A DNA stretch of 64,000 nucleotides, taken from Marsupella aquatica. Taxonomy: Eukaryota > Marchantiophyta. This document shows, piece after piece, positions 1 through 13,500 of this stretch. Positions within the stretch are counted from its first letter, which is position 1. Each line of letters opens with the position of its first letter. The notes under the pieces were generated by a model. It was not told where the DNA came from. It saw only the letters and a list, made by a program, of their open reading frames with translations, and ran no database searches. The stretch spans positions 23,374,001 through 23,438,000 of the forward strand of contig OZ316894.1 of assembly GCA_973895155.1 (NCBI GenBank), in the 5' to 3' direction. The position numbers and the translations under genes were made by a program.

Positions 1-385
1 TCTTTTTTGATCCAGCAGTTGCGTCTGTGCTCACTTTTACGTTCCTCTCTATTGGCTGCTCCAGGCCACTGCCCCCTCCACTGTTTCAATCCACTGATCA
101 GATCGTCAAAGCTGTTTCAATCATGGGTGATGCTGAGTCGCTCAAATGTGGTCTTGGCTCCAACTTGAACACCACTTTTCATTGGTAAAGTTTTCGTCCT
201 CTTCTGAATTGCATCTAAAGCATTAAAATTCTTGGATATATTGGGGTAGAGAGCAGTTCTGTTCAAAGAAGATGATAAGGGATAATTTATAATAGGATAA
301 GAATCTCTGCAGTTCACGGATTGCTTCTCCATTTTGAATATTGATAGCGTGTCAATATATACGGGATCTGTGCACTATCTTGGAT

Positions 386-465
386 AGATCTGGCTCAAAA
401 AATTAAAAAATAAAATCAGATCTGGCTCACAAAATTAAAAAATAAAATCAGATCTGGCTCACACT
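386..465. repeat. short A-rich tandem repeat (~33 bp, about 2.3 copies)
   Basis: The phrase AGATCTGGCTC followed by an A-rich AAATTAAAAAATAAAATC stretch occurs twice in tandem and then begins a third time. No coding or regulatory meaning is evident. Confidence 0.7.
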
Positions 466-1909
466 CCTCTTTACTCGCTTGACTTGGGAAAACTTTAGGT
501 ATCAATTAACAAAACTGGTTCCTTTTCATCAACTCATGGTCGAAATCCTCACCGTCTATCTCTAGAACTGCTGTGCATTCAATTTCAATTCGATATGATT
601 GAAAATTTTGTAGTCACTTTGAGTAGAAGTAAAATAAAATCTAACGTTACTAGCTGAACGTACCAATTCTGCGCCAGCATTGATCGATCGTTTCCCTCTC
701 AAGTTTTTTGAATCTATGCCTTAACAAGACAAAGGACTAGCTTCAATTCGTTCAATCGATACTTTTGAGCCAATCGGCACCCTTGAACCTCAAGTTTGTT
801 GCTTAAATAGCAGGTTCCTTTTTTTTTGGAAACGGAGAGCAACAGACCAATCTAGCGAATCCATTCCTAGATCAGTGAAGTGTGGATTAGGTGACTGCTG
901 GCCTTGGTGATCATTCTCTCAACTTACTACAAGCTGTACACCCGGCTGTACACATGGTGGGTTGTACACATGGTACGTGGGTGGTGCCGATAGTGGTAAG
1001 GTGAGATGTATGCAAGTATTGACGGTCGCGTCGCAAGCCGCCCTTTCAGGTAACCAAATTCTGGGCCTCCTTCTGTGCGATATCCACATAATCAATGGAA
1101 AGCTGCTCTCCTAATTACTGAAATGTTCAGCTTCAATTGATGTACGATCTTCTTCTTTGGTGGACCTTACCTCGCTGCTGTAGATTGTCTATCTGGTCCA
1201 AACTTACTGTTGGTCGCTGGTGCTGGCAGAAATTCTCTCCCAATTAGGATAGTTATGATCCATTTCATTTTTAAAGCCACACAGAGATTGAGGGTTTTCC
1301 CAAGTCACTTGCAATCAAACTTTTTGGTGAAGGCCTCTTGTACATATACACCTTTGGATTTGCCGTTGGCACCTTGTTACGTTATCAGCTGCTTCTGCGA
1401 ACATCCTGACTGAGGTACCGGTGGGCACGATATGTCCAGAGTTGCTGAAGGCCAAAGGGGAAGATCTACTTTAATTTAAGTTCTTGAGGAGCCTGGATTT
1501 TCGATCTGGTAGTGCAGTCCAGAATCTCGCTTTGGACTATAATTCTCAGAAGAGGTACATTGATCAAATGATGATCCTTGTTATGGTTGAGGTAGCCTCA
1601 CAATTATAGGGACACCCTGTACAGTAGTTATGATTGCTGGACTCAACGTGTAGAAAGCTGCACTTTGAATACTGTCGACTATATGTGGTGCTGACTTTGT
1701 GGATGTGCTTTTCAATCGCTCTGTAGAACTGTAGCGCCGATCGAGTTGGAAAGCATTAGTTTTGCAGCATTCCTCCTGCTTATCCACTTGATTAATAAAA
1801 AGTGGTTTATTTGGTCTTGTTCTGGTAACCTCGAAGTGAATTTCAAATATGAATTAAGGATCGAGGTCATGAAGTTAGTGAAGTATCTCACAAAGAAGGG
1901 TCATTGTAG

Positions 1910-1935
1910 CATGCGAGTAAAATTTTACTCGCATG
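1910..1935. repeat. 26-bp perfect palindrome
   Basis: The half-site CATGCGAGTAAAA is followed directly by its exact reverse complement, with no loop. Related TACTCGCATGAG and CTCACATGAC words follow within 30 bp. It could be a transcription-factor site, a hairpin, or the tip of a small inverted-repeat element. No gene lies nearby. Confidence 0.8.
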
Positions 1936-4900
1936 AGCAAAAAGTTTCCTCACATGACACATGACCCCTAATTTTTCTATATGCAATTGCCTCCCTAAGA
2001 GTAAACTGCTGCTTGATAACATCCATTTTGGGGACTCTTCTTTTTGCTAGCGATCTCGCTAGCCATCTGGAGTCATAGAAAACACAAAAAAAATAGAAAA
2101 GGCAGCAAAAAGCAAAATAAATTTAAAACCACAAGTGTCTCCCTAACAATACTCCCCTTGCTAACAAAACTCCTGTTTGCTTGCATTATAGAATACCTCC
2201 ACAAAGAACATGACGGACTTTGAGTTTTGGTGACCTGCAGAATGACAAAGAATCCAGAATTGCTACTATTATTGCTTTTGGGGGGATTTTTCCCCCAATG
2301 CAAGAAATGTACGAATGAATTTTATAGTCCGTGGGTTTAGAGTAAGGGGCGAGGGACTGAATATGTGCATGTTAGCAGAGAGGAATATGTATACTTGGGA
2401 AAGCCGGAAAGGGAAAAGTGAAAAGAAGATAGAAACTTATTAATATGGAAAATTCAGTCCATTTCTATAAATTTGTACATTTCTTGCATTGAGGAGGAAA
2501 AATAACTCAAAAGATCAAAAGAGGAGTCACTTCGTCATAGACATAGATTCTTAGTGGCTGGCAAGTGCATTTCCAACCCTAAATTTTAATTAGGGCCTGT
2601 GAGTGGACAAATCTGTTAATATTGCACAAGTGAAACATCAGAGGCTGTTGCTGATATTGATGCCCAGAGGATACCTAGAGGATAACTTTTGAGCAAGGCA
2701 CTTTCTTCAATGTATTCAACAAATTTTGTGACTCCATCATAAATTTATTCTCAGATACACCTGATCTCACCCAATCCATGCATTGTTAGAGCCTCCTGGA
2801 AATTCATGATTGCGTGGAAGGTGATAAATTTGGCTTCTGGGCTTTTGTGTTCATTGGTGTGTGAACAAATTGACTTATGATGTGTTGTATTTGATCCAAA
2901 GTGGTGCAAAATCCTTAATTTGAACTTTCCTCAGGCTGACATTTTGTGTCATGTGCTTTAAAATACCCGCCAGGTATGGATTTGGTTAACAGAATTCTAT
3001 ATATTTGTCTATATGTAACTTGCATGTACGTTGTCCCTTAGTCTTTCAACTGGGCGATGAATTTCAATTTGTGCAGTCTAGATGGGGCCCCTCAGGGGAA
3101 ACAAACCCCTTCAGACGAGGCCCCTCCACTTGGAAACCACTTGTTGGGCCCCCAGTCCCTGTAGCCCTAGCCCCTCCTTCTGCAGCCCTTTTCTCCTTTT
3201 ATGAATTTTCTAATATCACCTTGTGTGAAGTAGAAGACTCTGAAAATAGTCTTTATGCAATTTTCTTAGATTGACTATCTCGTTGGCCACCCAATCATTA
3301 ATTCTTGAGTTTTCAGTTTTCAGGCGGAGTGACAAATGTCACCTGGTGAGGAGTATTTCTTATGTGCAAAATTGGCCACCTTTGTAAAAAAACGTACAGG
3401 AGCCACTTTTGGCCAAAATTATGCTTCAATCCTTTTCTCTACTTTAATTTCCTCCTATCTAGAGACCCCACTACCCAGAAACTAATGGTTTCCCTTAAAT
3501 CCAGGGAAATCTAATACTGAGAAATTGATCTAAAAATTATATAAAGAATAATTGTCTTACTATACAGTTCTACTTCACACCCCGTCGACCCAAACTGTTA
3601 TATGTCTGTCAGCTTTTGTCTACAATGAAAAAAATGAAAAATAATAAAATGAAATACTGTGAATATATTAAAAATAGAGGAAATTTTTATCCCATTTTTA
3701 TTTACCAAAAAACTTTAAAAATTGAAACCCAAAAAAGAGAAAATTATATTAGAACAAAAATAGTTTTCTTGTTGCACGCAACAATGCTTAGACTTGTGAC
3801 TGCCATAAGTCTTCATTGTGATGATTCACTTATACGTACTCTTTAACTTATTCCCACATACTAAACTTGCACACCTGGTAGCACACCCACAAAGACACCG
3901 TGGTTGTAACAATTTTGCATGGATATGACAATACCATGGTCAAGATGAACATATGGTTGCAACAATTTCTTGACTCGTCTGCATTTATTTGCCTTGCCTT
4001 TACATCTTTTGTGTCTCACCTCAACATCTTCAACAACTGAAGGCAAGGGTGAGTAGTTCAGGGATTGTGGGGTCATGTTTCAAGAAATCTTAGTTTTTTG
4101 GGGGGAACTAAAACCCGTACAACCCCACGGGAAGGGGAGCCAGAAACAGGCAGTGCAAGGGCCCACAGGCCGAAAAGGAGCCCAACAATTAGGCAAGCCC
4201 AAGGGGGAGCCAATGTTAAGAATTGACTCAAGTTCCCGGCTTTAGTTAGTTTGGCCTTTCTAGGGTTAGTTAACCCTAGATTACATTAGGATAAGATCCA
4301 CTTAGATTAGGCCTCCTCATCTCAGCCCCCTTGGGATATAGGTTGGACTGCGAGCATTATTTCTCTCTCATTCTTCACATGTACTCTCATATATTATGGA
4401 TCCTTCATGAGTTTTTCCACTTGTGGTGTCTTGTTGGTGTAGCGTCTAATCGAGTGTCTCTCTCATGTTCCACATTTGCTATCTAGTCTAAGCCGACAGT
4501 TCCTTATAGCCAGAGGGCAGCAAGAAACCTCTACCTTGGTTTGGGCTCACACAAAGTAGTTTGTTGCCTCTTAAGTTGGTACTCAAGCCAGGTCCAGGAT
4601 CCCTGGGCCCTCACTCCAAGTAAAATCAATAACCCCCTACGATCATGAACCTATCCATTTTACATTTTTCTATAAAATATTATCTTGTTACCGATAATAA
4701 TTAATTATAATTATTAGTTCAAAAAGAATAAAAACCAGTCTTCAAACGTTTGCAGTACTCTGCGTATTAATTAAGACTGAGGGCCTAGGGCTCAAGGTTG
4801 GATGCACATAGTTTTACTAAGGAATATACAAACCACTTCCTCTGATCATGTATGTAATTTTACTCAACTCATAATGAGAGCCATAAACACAGTGGTAAAC

Positions 4901-5763
4901 CAAACGAGAAGTGTGACCACACTACTTGTTTTGCCTGTAGGCAAAAAAGTTCTAAGGCAAAAATAAAGTGGATATGGCTCTCGCATTCACCTGATTCCCG
5001 GGGTCCTCACTTCTTTTCTTCCTACCCATCACGCGCGAATAAGTATAGGGTTTTTTTATTGGGTTTAGTGAAATACTTTTAAATTTTTGTTGAAGAACAT
5101 TAGGGTTATTTTAATCCAATTTTGAGAATTATAATAATCATAGGGTTTTTTAAAATCAAATATGGGAATATTATTGGAATATTCCATTAAGTTAGGGGTA
5201 AAAAAATTCCTAAAAAAAACTTTATTGACTTAACTTTTAGGGTGTTTATTCTCCCAAAACTTCGAGCGTGATATGGGACACCCCTTGGATTGGGGCCCCC
5301 GAGACCTGATTAGCAGGTTTTTTTACCTTAAAAAATTGGAAAAAATGGCCTGAATGTGAAAGAGGGATATGGCGTATCCATTTTTGCATTCCTAATGTAT
5401 TTTGACCTAGGGCATCTTGGTCAAGCATAACGATGGACAAGTTTAGTTAACTAGAGGGAATATCCTTGTGAGATTCTCCCCAACCATAACTTTTTACTGA
5501 TTGTGGTACGACTATGGTTAGAAAATAACCATAATTAGAACAAAAACTATAAATAGAGGTCATGGCCCACCAAAAAACATTGCTAAAAAAATCAAAAACA
5601 ATGTTCTCCATGTGGCGTCACACTTCTCTTTTGGTCTGTCAATATGTTGCAACCAGAACCCGGGAACCAGAAATTATATTTTCAAAGAGCATTGCTTTTG
5701 TTACTATACAAGGAGTGCTTTGAGTACTTTGCCATTGCGGAGTTTTGGAGATTTCAAATGTGT

Positions 5764-6123
5764 TGAGCAAAGACAACATTCACAACAGCAAGCCCATGAT
5801 CATCCAACGCACGAGCCAACGCACAAGTAGTTGACACAAAGAAATATGTAATTCACCTCAACTGAGGCTATGTCCGCGGGTCTGGAGCACACAAGCTTTA
5901 TCACACTCCCGGACAATCACTGCACTCTAGCCCCATTGACCATACCGAGTCTCCGCTATACAAGTTCTTTTTATCTCTCAACTGGCTCCATAACAATGAA
6001 CATGAGTTCCTCATATTCAAGCAAACACCGGTTGGGGATATAGTATGCAGTATAGTTAACCTAACCAAGTTTACAACTAAATTTAACCCTAACTACAATG
6101 ACGTCATAACTCTAGACCAGAGG
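5764..6123. repeat. dispersed repeat copy 1 (LTR- or SINE-like, unclassified)
   Basis: This ~350-bp segment is recognisably the same as 6218-6545 and 54625-54945. Shared landmarks in order are: the GTAGTTGACACAAAGA word, a TTCACCTC word, GGCTATGTCC, a CTCTCAACTGGCTCC-GTAACAATGA phrase, a stretch rich in CTAACC and ACTAA, and a terminal CTCTAGACC-type phrase. It encodes nothing. The TACGTGGTTCACCTC wording recalls LTRs of plant retrotransposons, but no PBS or paired LTR was found, so the class is open. Confidence 0.65.
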
Positions 6124-6217
6124 TAAATGCTTGATGAAATGTACATAAAAATTTGGACTTTGAATCCACTACATCCAAGTTGTCAATGGACTTTTAGGTA
6201 CGTATTGAGCATTGATG

Positions 6218-6545
6218 ACATTCACAACGGCATGCCCATAACCATCCAACGATCAAGTAATTGACACAAAGAGATACGTGGTTCACCTCCACATGAGGCT
6301 ATGTCCACGGGAACACACAAGAATTTTACTGCACTCTAGACCGACCGGCCATACCAAGCATCCACAGCACAAGCTCTCCCTATCTCTCAACTGGCTCCGT
6401 AACAATGAGCTTGAGTTCCCACTATTCAAACAAACACCGCTTCCAAGATATAGTGTGTGTGCAGCATGACTAATCTAACCTAGTCTACGACTAAGGTTAG
6501 CCCTAACTGCGGTACAGTTGTAGCTCTAGACCGAAGAGTTAATCC
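6218..6545. repeat. dispersed repeat copy 2
   Basis: This is the second tandemly placed, same-orientation copy of the repeat at 5764-6123, diverged by many substitutions and small indels. The pair suggests an old local duplication. A third copy sits inside a gene of the mobile element near 54.6-54.95 kb. Confidence 0.65.
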
Positions 6546-7059
6546 TAACATTAGGTGCACTCAATCTACTTCTCGTAACAAAAAATGTAGATAAGTTGTA
6601 TTCAATGAGTACAGTTACCATCCATATGTAGCCAAATTCTCTCATGACTAGGTATAAAGCCTTTATCTACTTGTCATAGTTCATGGGGATGACTAGAGAC
6701 AATGTAGCAAGATAAGGGCTTTAACTTCTATGGCATGTGATTTCTTTATCTCAAAACTTAATATGGATTATGATACAAATAATTTGGTGAGTAGATCATG
6801 GCATATGATCATTGCTTATATCAAAAAGTTATTGGGGCAGATATGTGATCATTCTTTACTTCAAAAAAGTTATGGCTTATGAAATTTGTAATGATTGAAT
6901 AGCTTCTCTTGTGGGTAGCCTTGAACTAGTCATGGATATGAATTTAGTAATCCATAACTTTGCTTGAGAGGCTTATGAAATTTGGTCATCGATAACTTCG
7001 CTTGAGCGCAACCTTAAACTAGTAGTTGAGGTACAAGAAGTTTTGAGGTCACCTTAAAC

Positions 7060-10000
7060 TAGTAGGTTGTGGTACAAGAAGTTATGAGATTTGAGACAGT
7101 CCCCTAACTAATATATTTCCAAGTCAATCACAAATCGTGCACCGAGGGAGTCTTCTTGTGTAGACTGTACATCTCCATTTGCGGGATAATTCCTCGAAAA
7201 CTTTGTGTGGCGTCGCATACCACGTAGAATCCCTGTGAGTCAGGATAGCGCATCGTGCAATCTTCCAGCCCTGGAAATGGCATAGACCTCGGCGAGTTGT
7301 CGTTGCCCAGAGTCAACATAATCCACGACGTCAGACGTGCCCGGCCCACGAGAGACAAAACCCAGACAAAGTTCATTGTTTCTAACGAATGGCTCAATGC
7401 CGTAATTTAGTATTCTCACTACTAGTGGACTTGTGGTTGAATGAGCATGTTTACGATTTCTGATAAAAACTTCTTCCCTCTCGTTATTAGCATTCAATGC
7501 AGCCGGGGATGATTGAAGTCTTTGCCATCTTGAGTGTGGAAAATATGCCAGAGAGTTGTCTTACATTCTTGATGGGTTTCTTCACTGAAACTTTTTTTGG
7601 TTCTAAGATCAATGAATTCTGTTTCACCATTCTCTTAAAGCGAACACAGCGATAGGATTGAAGCTTTCTTCACTGACCCTTGGAATAGGACGACTGCTGT
7701 ACCTGTGGACCTGCTCTATTTCTCACAAACCACACCATCCTGTCAATATGCGACGACTCATGTGCGCGATTGAGTATTTTTCTCGGGCGAAAAGCTTGCA
7801 GTTCATGCACGTTCGAAAGTGAGGATTTCCCGTGGAGTAACGGAGCCTGCTCTTCAAGAGAAAGGCGCAGTCCGAACCATGATGGCGTGCAAAAGAACAA
7901 AGCGACCACTCCTGCAGTTCCTCGCCTGTCTGGTGGCAATCTGCTGGGCTGCATCTCGTTCATCGGTCTACGCCAAACTTCTGCAATCTAAAGTGACCGT
8001 CACTAACGGAGGATGCGACAATTACAGTGTAGAGAGCAAATGCGTCCTGCCTGTTCTCTCGGATGATCATGTCGATATCAACTATAAGCTTGCATTTGTC
8101 AACCTAGAGGCGACTCTTGACCTCTATACGTTATCCGTGGCCTGGACTGCATATCCCAGCGGCCCACAATATCAGAGAATCGTTTGGAGCGCCAACAGAA
8201 ACCAGCCTGTCAGGGTTGGGGCATCGTGTACCTTCTCCCCAAATGGCAGCTTTGTTCTCCATGATAACGATGGCTCCCAGGTGTGGTCTACCTACACAGA
8301 CAACATGGGTGTGACTGGCCTCGACTTGAACTCAACCAGTGGGGAATTGAGACTCGTTGGCGCTGGAAATCAGACAGTATGGTCGAGTTTCTCTTACCCC
8401 ACTGACACTCTCGTGGCGGGACAGCAGCTGGTGTGGCTGGGGATGCCGCTAGTCAGTGGAAACTCGAGTATTAACAACTCCGAAGGAGCGTACTCACTTG
8501 TAATGCAGCCGGGAGGACTGGTCCTCTATGCAGGCCTGCCTGATCCTCAGCCTTACTATGTGTGGAATTACTTTGCACAGTCTCAGGAGCCCATGCCAGT
8601 TTCATCTCTTCTGAAGACTTGTCACAACCCTGTGACCCTCGGGCTCTCTTTGAATGGTGAGCTGCGTTTGTCAAATTTGAGCACTCCTAGTACAGGGAAC
8701 AGCCAGAACTACACATCCCAGGCTCTATGCAATCTCCCGTCAAATTACAGTACCATCAAGACGAGCTCGTATCCCAACCAGGCTAACACGACTTTCATGG
8801 TTCTAGAAAGCGATGGTAACCTCAGAGTTTACGTCTACGCTCTCGGAGGAGTGTTGGCGACAGATTATGATTTTTTCACAAACACCCAGTGTGATCTTCC
8901 GAGTGTTTGTGGTGGCTATGGTGTGTGCAAAGCAAATGGGCTGTGCGAGTGCCCGAAGGATCCGATCCCGTGGACGAACTCATCCGATCCCACCATGGGA
9001 TGTTCCACTTCTCAAGGCTCTTTGGGAACGTCATGTGCTGCCAATTCCCAGGTGCAATTCGGTCAGGTCACGGCCGTGGAATACTTTTCGAACAGATTCA
9101 GCGCCCCTACTGACATCAACATATCAATTACTCACTGCGAAAATCTCTGCGCGAAGAACTGCTCTTGCACGGCTTCGTTCTACAATTCGCAGTCCGGGGC
9201 TTGCTACTCTGTGTTCGAACCACTCTCGTCGATGAGATCCAGTCCGAATTCCAATTTGAGCGCTTTAGTGAAAATCACTACTGTAACACCGAGTGCCGTC
9301 GCGCCACGGAGTGTTGCACGGAAGAAGAAAAAGAGCTCCAGCCATGTAGCTGTGTGGATTGGCGTTGGGGTCTCTTGCTTCGTCGTCGTCTCACTAGTTA
9401 TGTTGGGAATAGTGATTTACGCAAAGTCCAGGCACAAGGCGAGACTGGATCAGCAAGCGAAAGAAAATGGGTTTCTGCAAACCCTTCCAGGTTTACCTCC
9501 GAGATTTTCTAAAAAGGAGGTGGATGCAGCGACCATGGGGTTCACGAAAACACTTGGGTCTGGAGGCTTTGGCACGGTGTACGAGGGCACTCTGAAGGAC
9601 GGATCCAAGGTTGCTGTCAAGAAGCTAGAAAACTCTAGGAGTACGAAGGATTTTCGTGCAGAGATGGCCACTCTCGGCAATATCCATCATATCAATCTCG
9701 TTCGTTTGAGAGGCTTCTGTGTGGAGGGTCCGCACAATATGCTCGTGTATGAATTCATGCCCAATGGATCTCTTGACAGGTGGCTTTTCAACCCTGATTC
9801 GGAAGCCGCCAGCTTAGTGTCCGTCGCACTGAACTGGGACACTCGCTTCAAAATTGGTCTCGGCACTGCCCGTGGCCTGGCTTATCTGCATCAAGATTGT
9901 TCAGGTTTCTGTACATCTTCTCTGTCTCTCATCTTAATTCTCAGTGCTTCAGGAGGAGCACAGGCCCGAATGTCTCTCAAAATCAAGCATGTGCTTCCGG

Positions 10001-10925
10001 ATTTCATGATTTCCTTGACAAATCCATTTTCCTGGGTTGTGAAGTTTGCGTATTCGTTTGAGATCAGTAGCATCGATATTTGCGAATGTGATTTCATTCA
10101 AACATTCGTAGAGTCTTTGTCACTCTTTCTAGAGTCACGTGTGCCTTTGCTAAAATTTGTTGAGCTTGAAATGTTTCTGTTGAACAGAGCGTATTATCCA
10201 TCTCGACGTCAAACCGCAGAATATTTTACTCGACGAAGACTTCAATCCTAAAGTTGCAGACTTCGGTCTCTCGAAGCTGGTGGACAGAGATGACACCGGC
10301 GTGGTGACAACGATTCGAGGAACTCCTGGGTATTTGGCTCCGGAGTGGCTTCTCCAAGCTGCAATTACAGACAGAACGGACGTATACAGCTACGGCATTG
10401 TCTTGCTAGAGCTGGTTGCAGGAAGAAAGTGTCTGGACCGTTTTACGCAGGATGCCAAGCGAAGATATCTTCCAAAATGGGTACTTCGGTGCGTGCTTCA
10501 GGAAGACGCATTGGAAGTAGTGGACCCGAGGCTTGAGATCATCAAGGACAACGAAGAGCAGGTTAGGAACGTGATCCACATTGCTTTAGAATGCGTTCAG
10601 GAAGACATGAACCTCAGACCATCTATGGCAAATGTGGTGAAAATGCTGGAAGGCTTTGTGCCCGTCCCGGATCTCAACAGAGACGCACTCTCGTCCAGGT
10701 ACCGGTTTCTCAATCTGGTGGACAGCTCTGGTGAACAATCATTGGGTTTAAGAAGTACTAGGATTAGCGGATTGAGTATCTCTTCCGACAGCAGCCGGAC
10801 AAAATCTTCGTCGACAACGTAACTTTTCAAATTATTCTTTTCTACAAAGACGAGTTTCGGGACCGTGGAGATGTTTTTGGCAGGTGAGTTATTCAAACGG
10901 TCATCTCAAGATATACTGTACATCG
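7060..10925. repeat. segmental duplication unit A (lectin-RLK gene plus flanks)
   Basis: The segment containing the first receptor-like kinase matches 14480-18955 beyond the coding region. Upstream, both share the phrase GAGATTTGAGAC-GTCCCCTAA and a CAAGTCAATCACAAATCGTGCA word. Downstream, both share GAGATGTTTTTGGCAGGTGA. The spacer between the two units (10.93-14.48 kb) is not duplicated. Confidence 0.8.
7879..10822 (+). CDS. G-type (bulb) lectin receptor-like Ser/Thr protein kinase, copy 1
   Basis: Two exons, 7879-9904 and 10188-10822, give 886 aa; the 283-bp GT-AG intron splits the codon before RIIHLD. Order of parts: signal peptide ~1-30; B-lectin region ~45-190 with WSANRNQPV and VWSSFSYPTDTL words; EGF-like cysteine module ~338-360; PAN/apple-like cysteines ~415-450; transmembrane helix ~490-515; kinase from the LGSGGFG loop (559), Lys581, HLD at 680-682, DFG at 700-702, and GTPGYLAPEW. 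Leu rather than Arg precedes the catalytic Asp, so it is a non-RD kinase, a class often linked to immune signalling in plants. ATG 7879 or 7882 is preferred over the upstream in-frame ATG 7819 because the paralogue starts at the matching MACK. Intron 1 stays open in frame, so retention would give a kinase truncated before its catalytic loop. The ligand is unknown. Confidence 0.92.
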
Positions 10926-12700
10926 TATCATAGATTTTTTGCATTCTAGTCATAAATGTGGATAGTATCTGAGCCCTCTCACCCTCCGTTCATCCAGTAT
11001 TACACCACTTCCACCAACCACACCCAGGCCAGCTTCAGTTACTCCTCATAGTCATGGTCTGGGAGATTTGTGCCATTGTCTTGACAAAACCTGGATCCAC
11101 CATGTGTCACCAGTTTAAATAGTATCTTTTTACTTTTGTGGAGCAAAGTCTCACCCTAGAGAAAAAGAATGTGAACAAGGGAGATCTAGTCTTGGACATT
11201 TGTCCTTTGATATGGAGAGTGGTGGTTTAAGACCAAATACCACAGATTCATGTCACAGTTCATGGCTAATAGCCATTATATCATAGTAGATACTAAGTCC
11301 TCCCACCCTGCCTCTCATGAGGCCATTGTCCTGGATAAAGTCGTAGGACAAGCCTGCCAAGGTGGCTTTAAATAGGATTCTTTGAGCCCTACTTACATTT
11401 TTCTTATTAATGTACGTGGAAGGGCTTCAAGATTCTAGGAATCATCCATCTATCAATTAAAGTACCAATGGGCTTTGGTTTGTTAATGGATTTGTTGGAG
11501 ACCATTTCCTTTGAAGCTGATATATGCTCCCATGGACCACTGCATTTGACAAGAATGATGCAGCTCTGATTGACCCTTACAACATGTAAGCATCACTTTG
11601 AAATTTATGAAGCTCAGATGGCACTTTTTGTTTGTGTAATGGTCATTGTTTTGGTGGGCGTTTTGGGTTTCAAAAAATAGTCGCTCCATTGGAATCCCAA
11701 GTTCAAACATTATCTTCAGTCTTAGCGTCTTCCAGTTTGATTCATTCCTTGGCGTCAAAAGCTTTTCTTGCATCAATAAGATGCTAGAGAATAGCAAAGG
11801 AGGAAACTAAAATCCACTTAGAACTGGGAATGCTCAAAAAAAGTAGAGGCTGATGAAATGTTGTATCTATGAGAATGTGACTATAGCTACTGTAGCTTAT
11901 GAGAAATCTGGTGATGCACTCCCTGGCTTCAAATTCTTCTTATTTGATCTCTCAGCACACTAAGGAAGCAATGAATTTTGTCCTAATATTCAACCCTACA
12001 CCCTAAATTTAAATTTTCTTGAGATGCTATATGACAACCCCACAAGGCAGAAATGGAATCCCCCTGGCCAGTCGGCAAGCTGGCCTGGGGAGATTTGAAT
12101 TGGAAAAGTTGTGAGAGACCACAGTACTTTTGGGGCTTAAGCTCAGTACTTAACTCCTCCCCACTTGTGGCAACTGAATGAGCTCTAAATAATGCCCTTG
12201 GGCTAACCTGGCCTTAATATGGATTACAGCCTGACTGCGTCAGACCAGCAGAGCTGCCTTCCTCACCTGTTCCCTCATCCCAAAACTTGTGGTTGCCCAG
12301 GAGTCACAATCTAGGGGCATCACTCTGACAATAGGCTCCAGAGTGTAGCTTTCAATACCAAACCACTAGTTAGGATACACCAACATGGGGACTGGTCTGA
12401 CTAGGTGTTGATTACCTCTACTCTTAAATACTCATTTATTTCCTTAGGTGGGATTTCCTCCAACATGTGACTAGCTTATGGCCGCGCGACTTGAGCTTGG
12501 TGAGTAAGCTACTGTATATCTTGAATTCACTTAGCAAGTAATTGAGCTATCTTGAATTCCCAGTCATTATTGTTTTACCTTCAGGTAGGCAGTTAGGTCT
12601 TATGGTTTGGTTGTTCCTCAATTTCTAAAAATATAATTTAAGGTAAAGGTAACATTGGGCCAAAGATGAATTCTGCTCTACTGGGCATATCTATAAGTAT
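10926..12700. other. intergenic spacer, no gene seen
   Basis: This lies downstream of the first lectin receptor kinase and has only short ORFs without recognisable domains. It includes loosely repeated phrases such as CATAGTAGATACTAAG and CCACCATGTGTCACCAG-like text. I see no RNA gene or mobile-element protein here. Confidence 0.5.
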
Positions 12701-12704
12701 ATAA

Positions 12705-13500
12705 TCGCAACAGCTTTTACTAACCTGTCCCCCAAACTGAGCTAAATTACTAACCTATCCCAAAATTTATTTTAATTGCTAGGTTGCGCCCCCCCCCCCC
12801 CCCCCCCCTCCCCCACTATTGTAGACATTAATAGTTTTAGTTACCCAGGATGATTTCTCATTGGTGGACTGACACATGGCGAGACACTATTGGCTCCGTC
12901 TTACCCTGCCCAAGTTTACCCTCACCGGGCTAGCTCTTTCTCATATTTTGAATGAGCCTGCATCAAACAGGGCTGGCCCATCCCCCTCTTGAGTTCTAAA
13001 TCCCGATGATCCAGCTCAGGCGGTCTGTAGGCTCAGATGTGGATTTGTTTACACATGGAAAATATGTATATGTATAGTAGCGGGGCCTCTTTCCTTCAGA
13101 AAAGTGGGAGTAGGGTGGATCATCGGGACCCAAGGATCATCAGGCCCCTATGGAGTGTGGGACCCCATTTTTGAAGGGAAATTGCAGCACCCAGCCAGCA
13201 AGGTCATCAGGGTTGGGATTGAAACTTGTGAGGGGGAGGGACCAGCCCTTGTTGGTGCAACGCTTGTTCAAAAAATGGGAAAGAGCTAGCCGGGTGAGGG
13301 TAAGCTCAGCTAGGGTAAGGCGGAGCCAATGGCGCCTCACCATGTGTTAGTCCACCAATGAGAAATCACCCTGGGTTAACTAAAACAGTTAATGTAACCC
13401 ATATATACATTCAATTTGTGGGGCAACCTAGCAATTAAAATAATTTTGGGGGTAGGTTAGTAATTTAGCTCAATTTGGGGGACAGGATAGTAAAAAGCTC
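12705..13500. mobile_element. fold-back / long-TIR non-autonomous element
   Basis: 12705-13020 and 13195-13500 are inverted copies of each other. Reading the right arm on the minus strand reproduces the left arm's order: CTGTCCCCCAAA, AGCTAAATTACTAACCTA, TTTTAATTGCTAGGTTG, TGATTTCTCATTGGTGGACT, TTGGCTCCG, CTAGCTCTTTC, GGGCTGG. Arms are ~300 bp and imperfect; the loop is ~170 bp. The left arm carries a ~25-base poly-C run near 12786-12811. There is no coding capacity. This is the form of a fold-back element or long-TIR MITE; the target-site duplication was not resolved. Confidence 0.75.

Larger units (their letters stand above)
1..7060. other. gene-poor intergenic region
   Basis: I found no reading frame here that resembles a known protein or shows convincing exon structure; the ORFs are all under 100 codons. 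The DNA is AT-rich with simple runs. Three repeated structures within it are listed separately: a short A-rich tandem repeat near 386-465, a perfect palindrome at 1910-1935, and a duplicated ~330-bp dispersed repeat at 5.76-6.54 kb. Confidence 0.6.

Noticed and set aside
4213-4660. Candidate solo LTR beginning TGTTAAGAATTGACTCAAG
   Set aside because: It has a plausible LTR-like start, but I found no matching second LTR, clear CA end, target-site duplication or primer-binding site.
7819-7878. Upstream in-frame ATG of lectin receptor kinase copy 1 (20 extra residues)
   Set aside because: The paralogue begins at the residue matching ATG 7879/7882, and the extra residues are polar and would bury the signal peptide.
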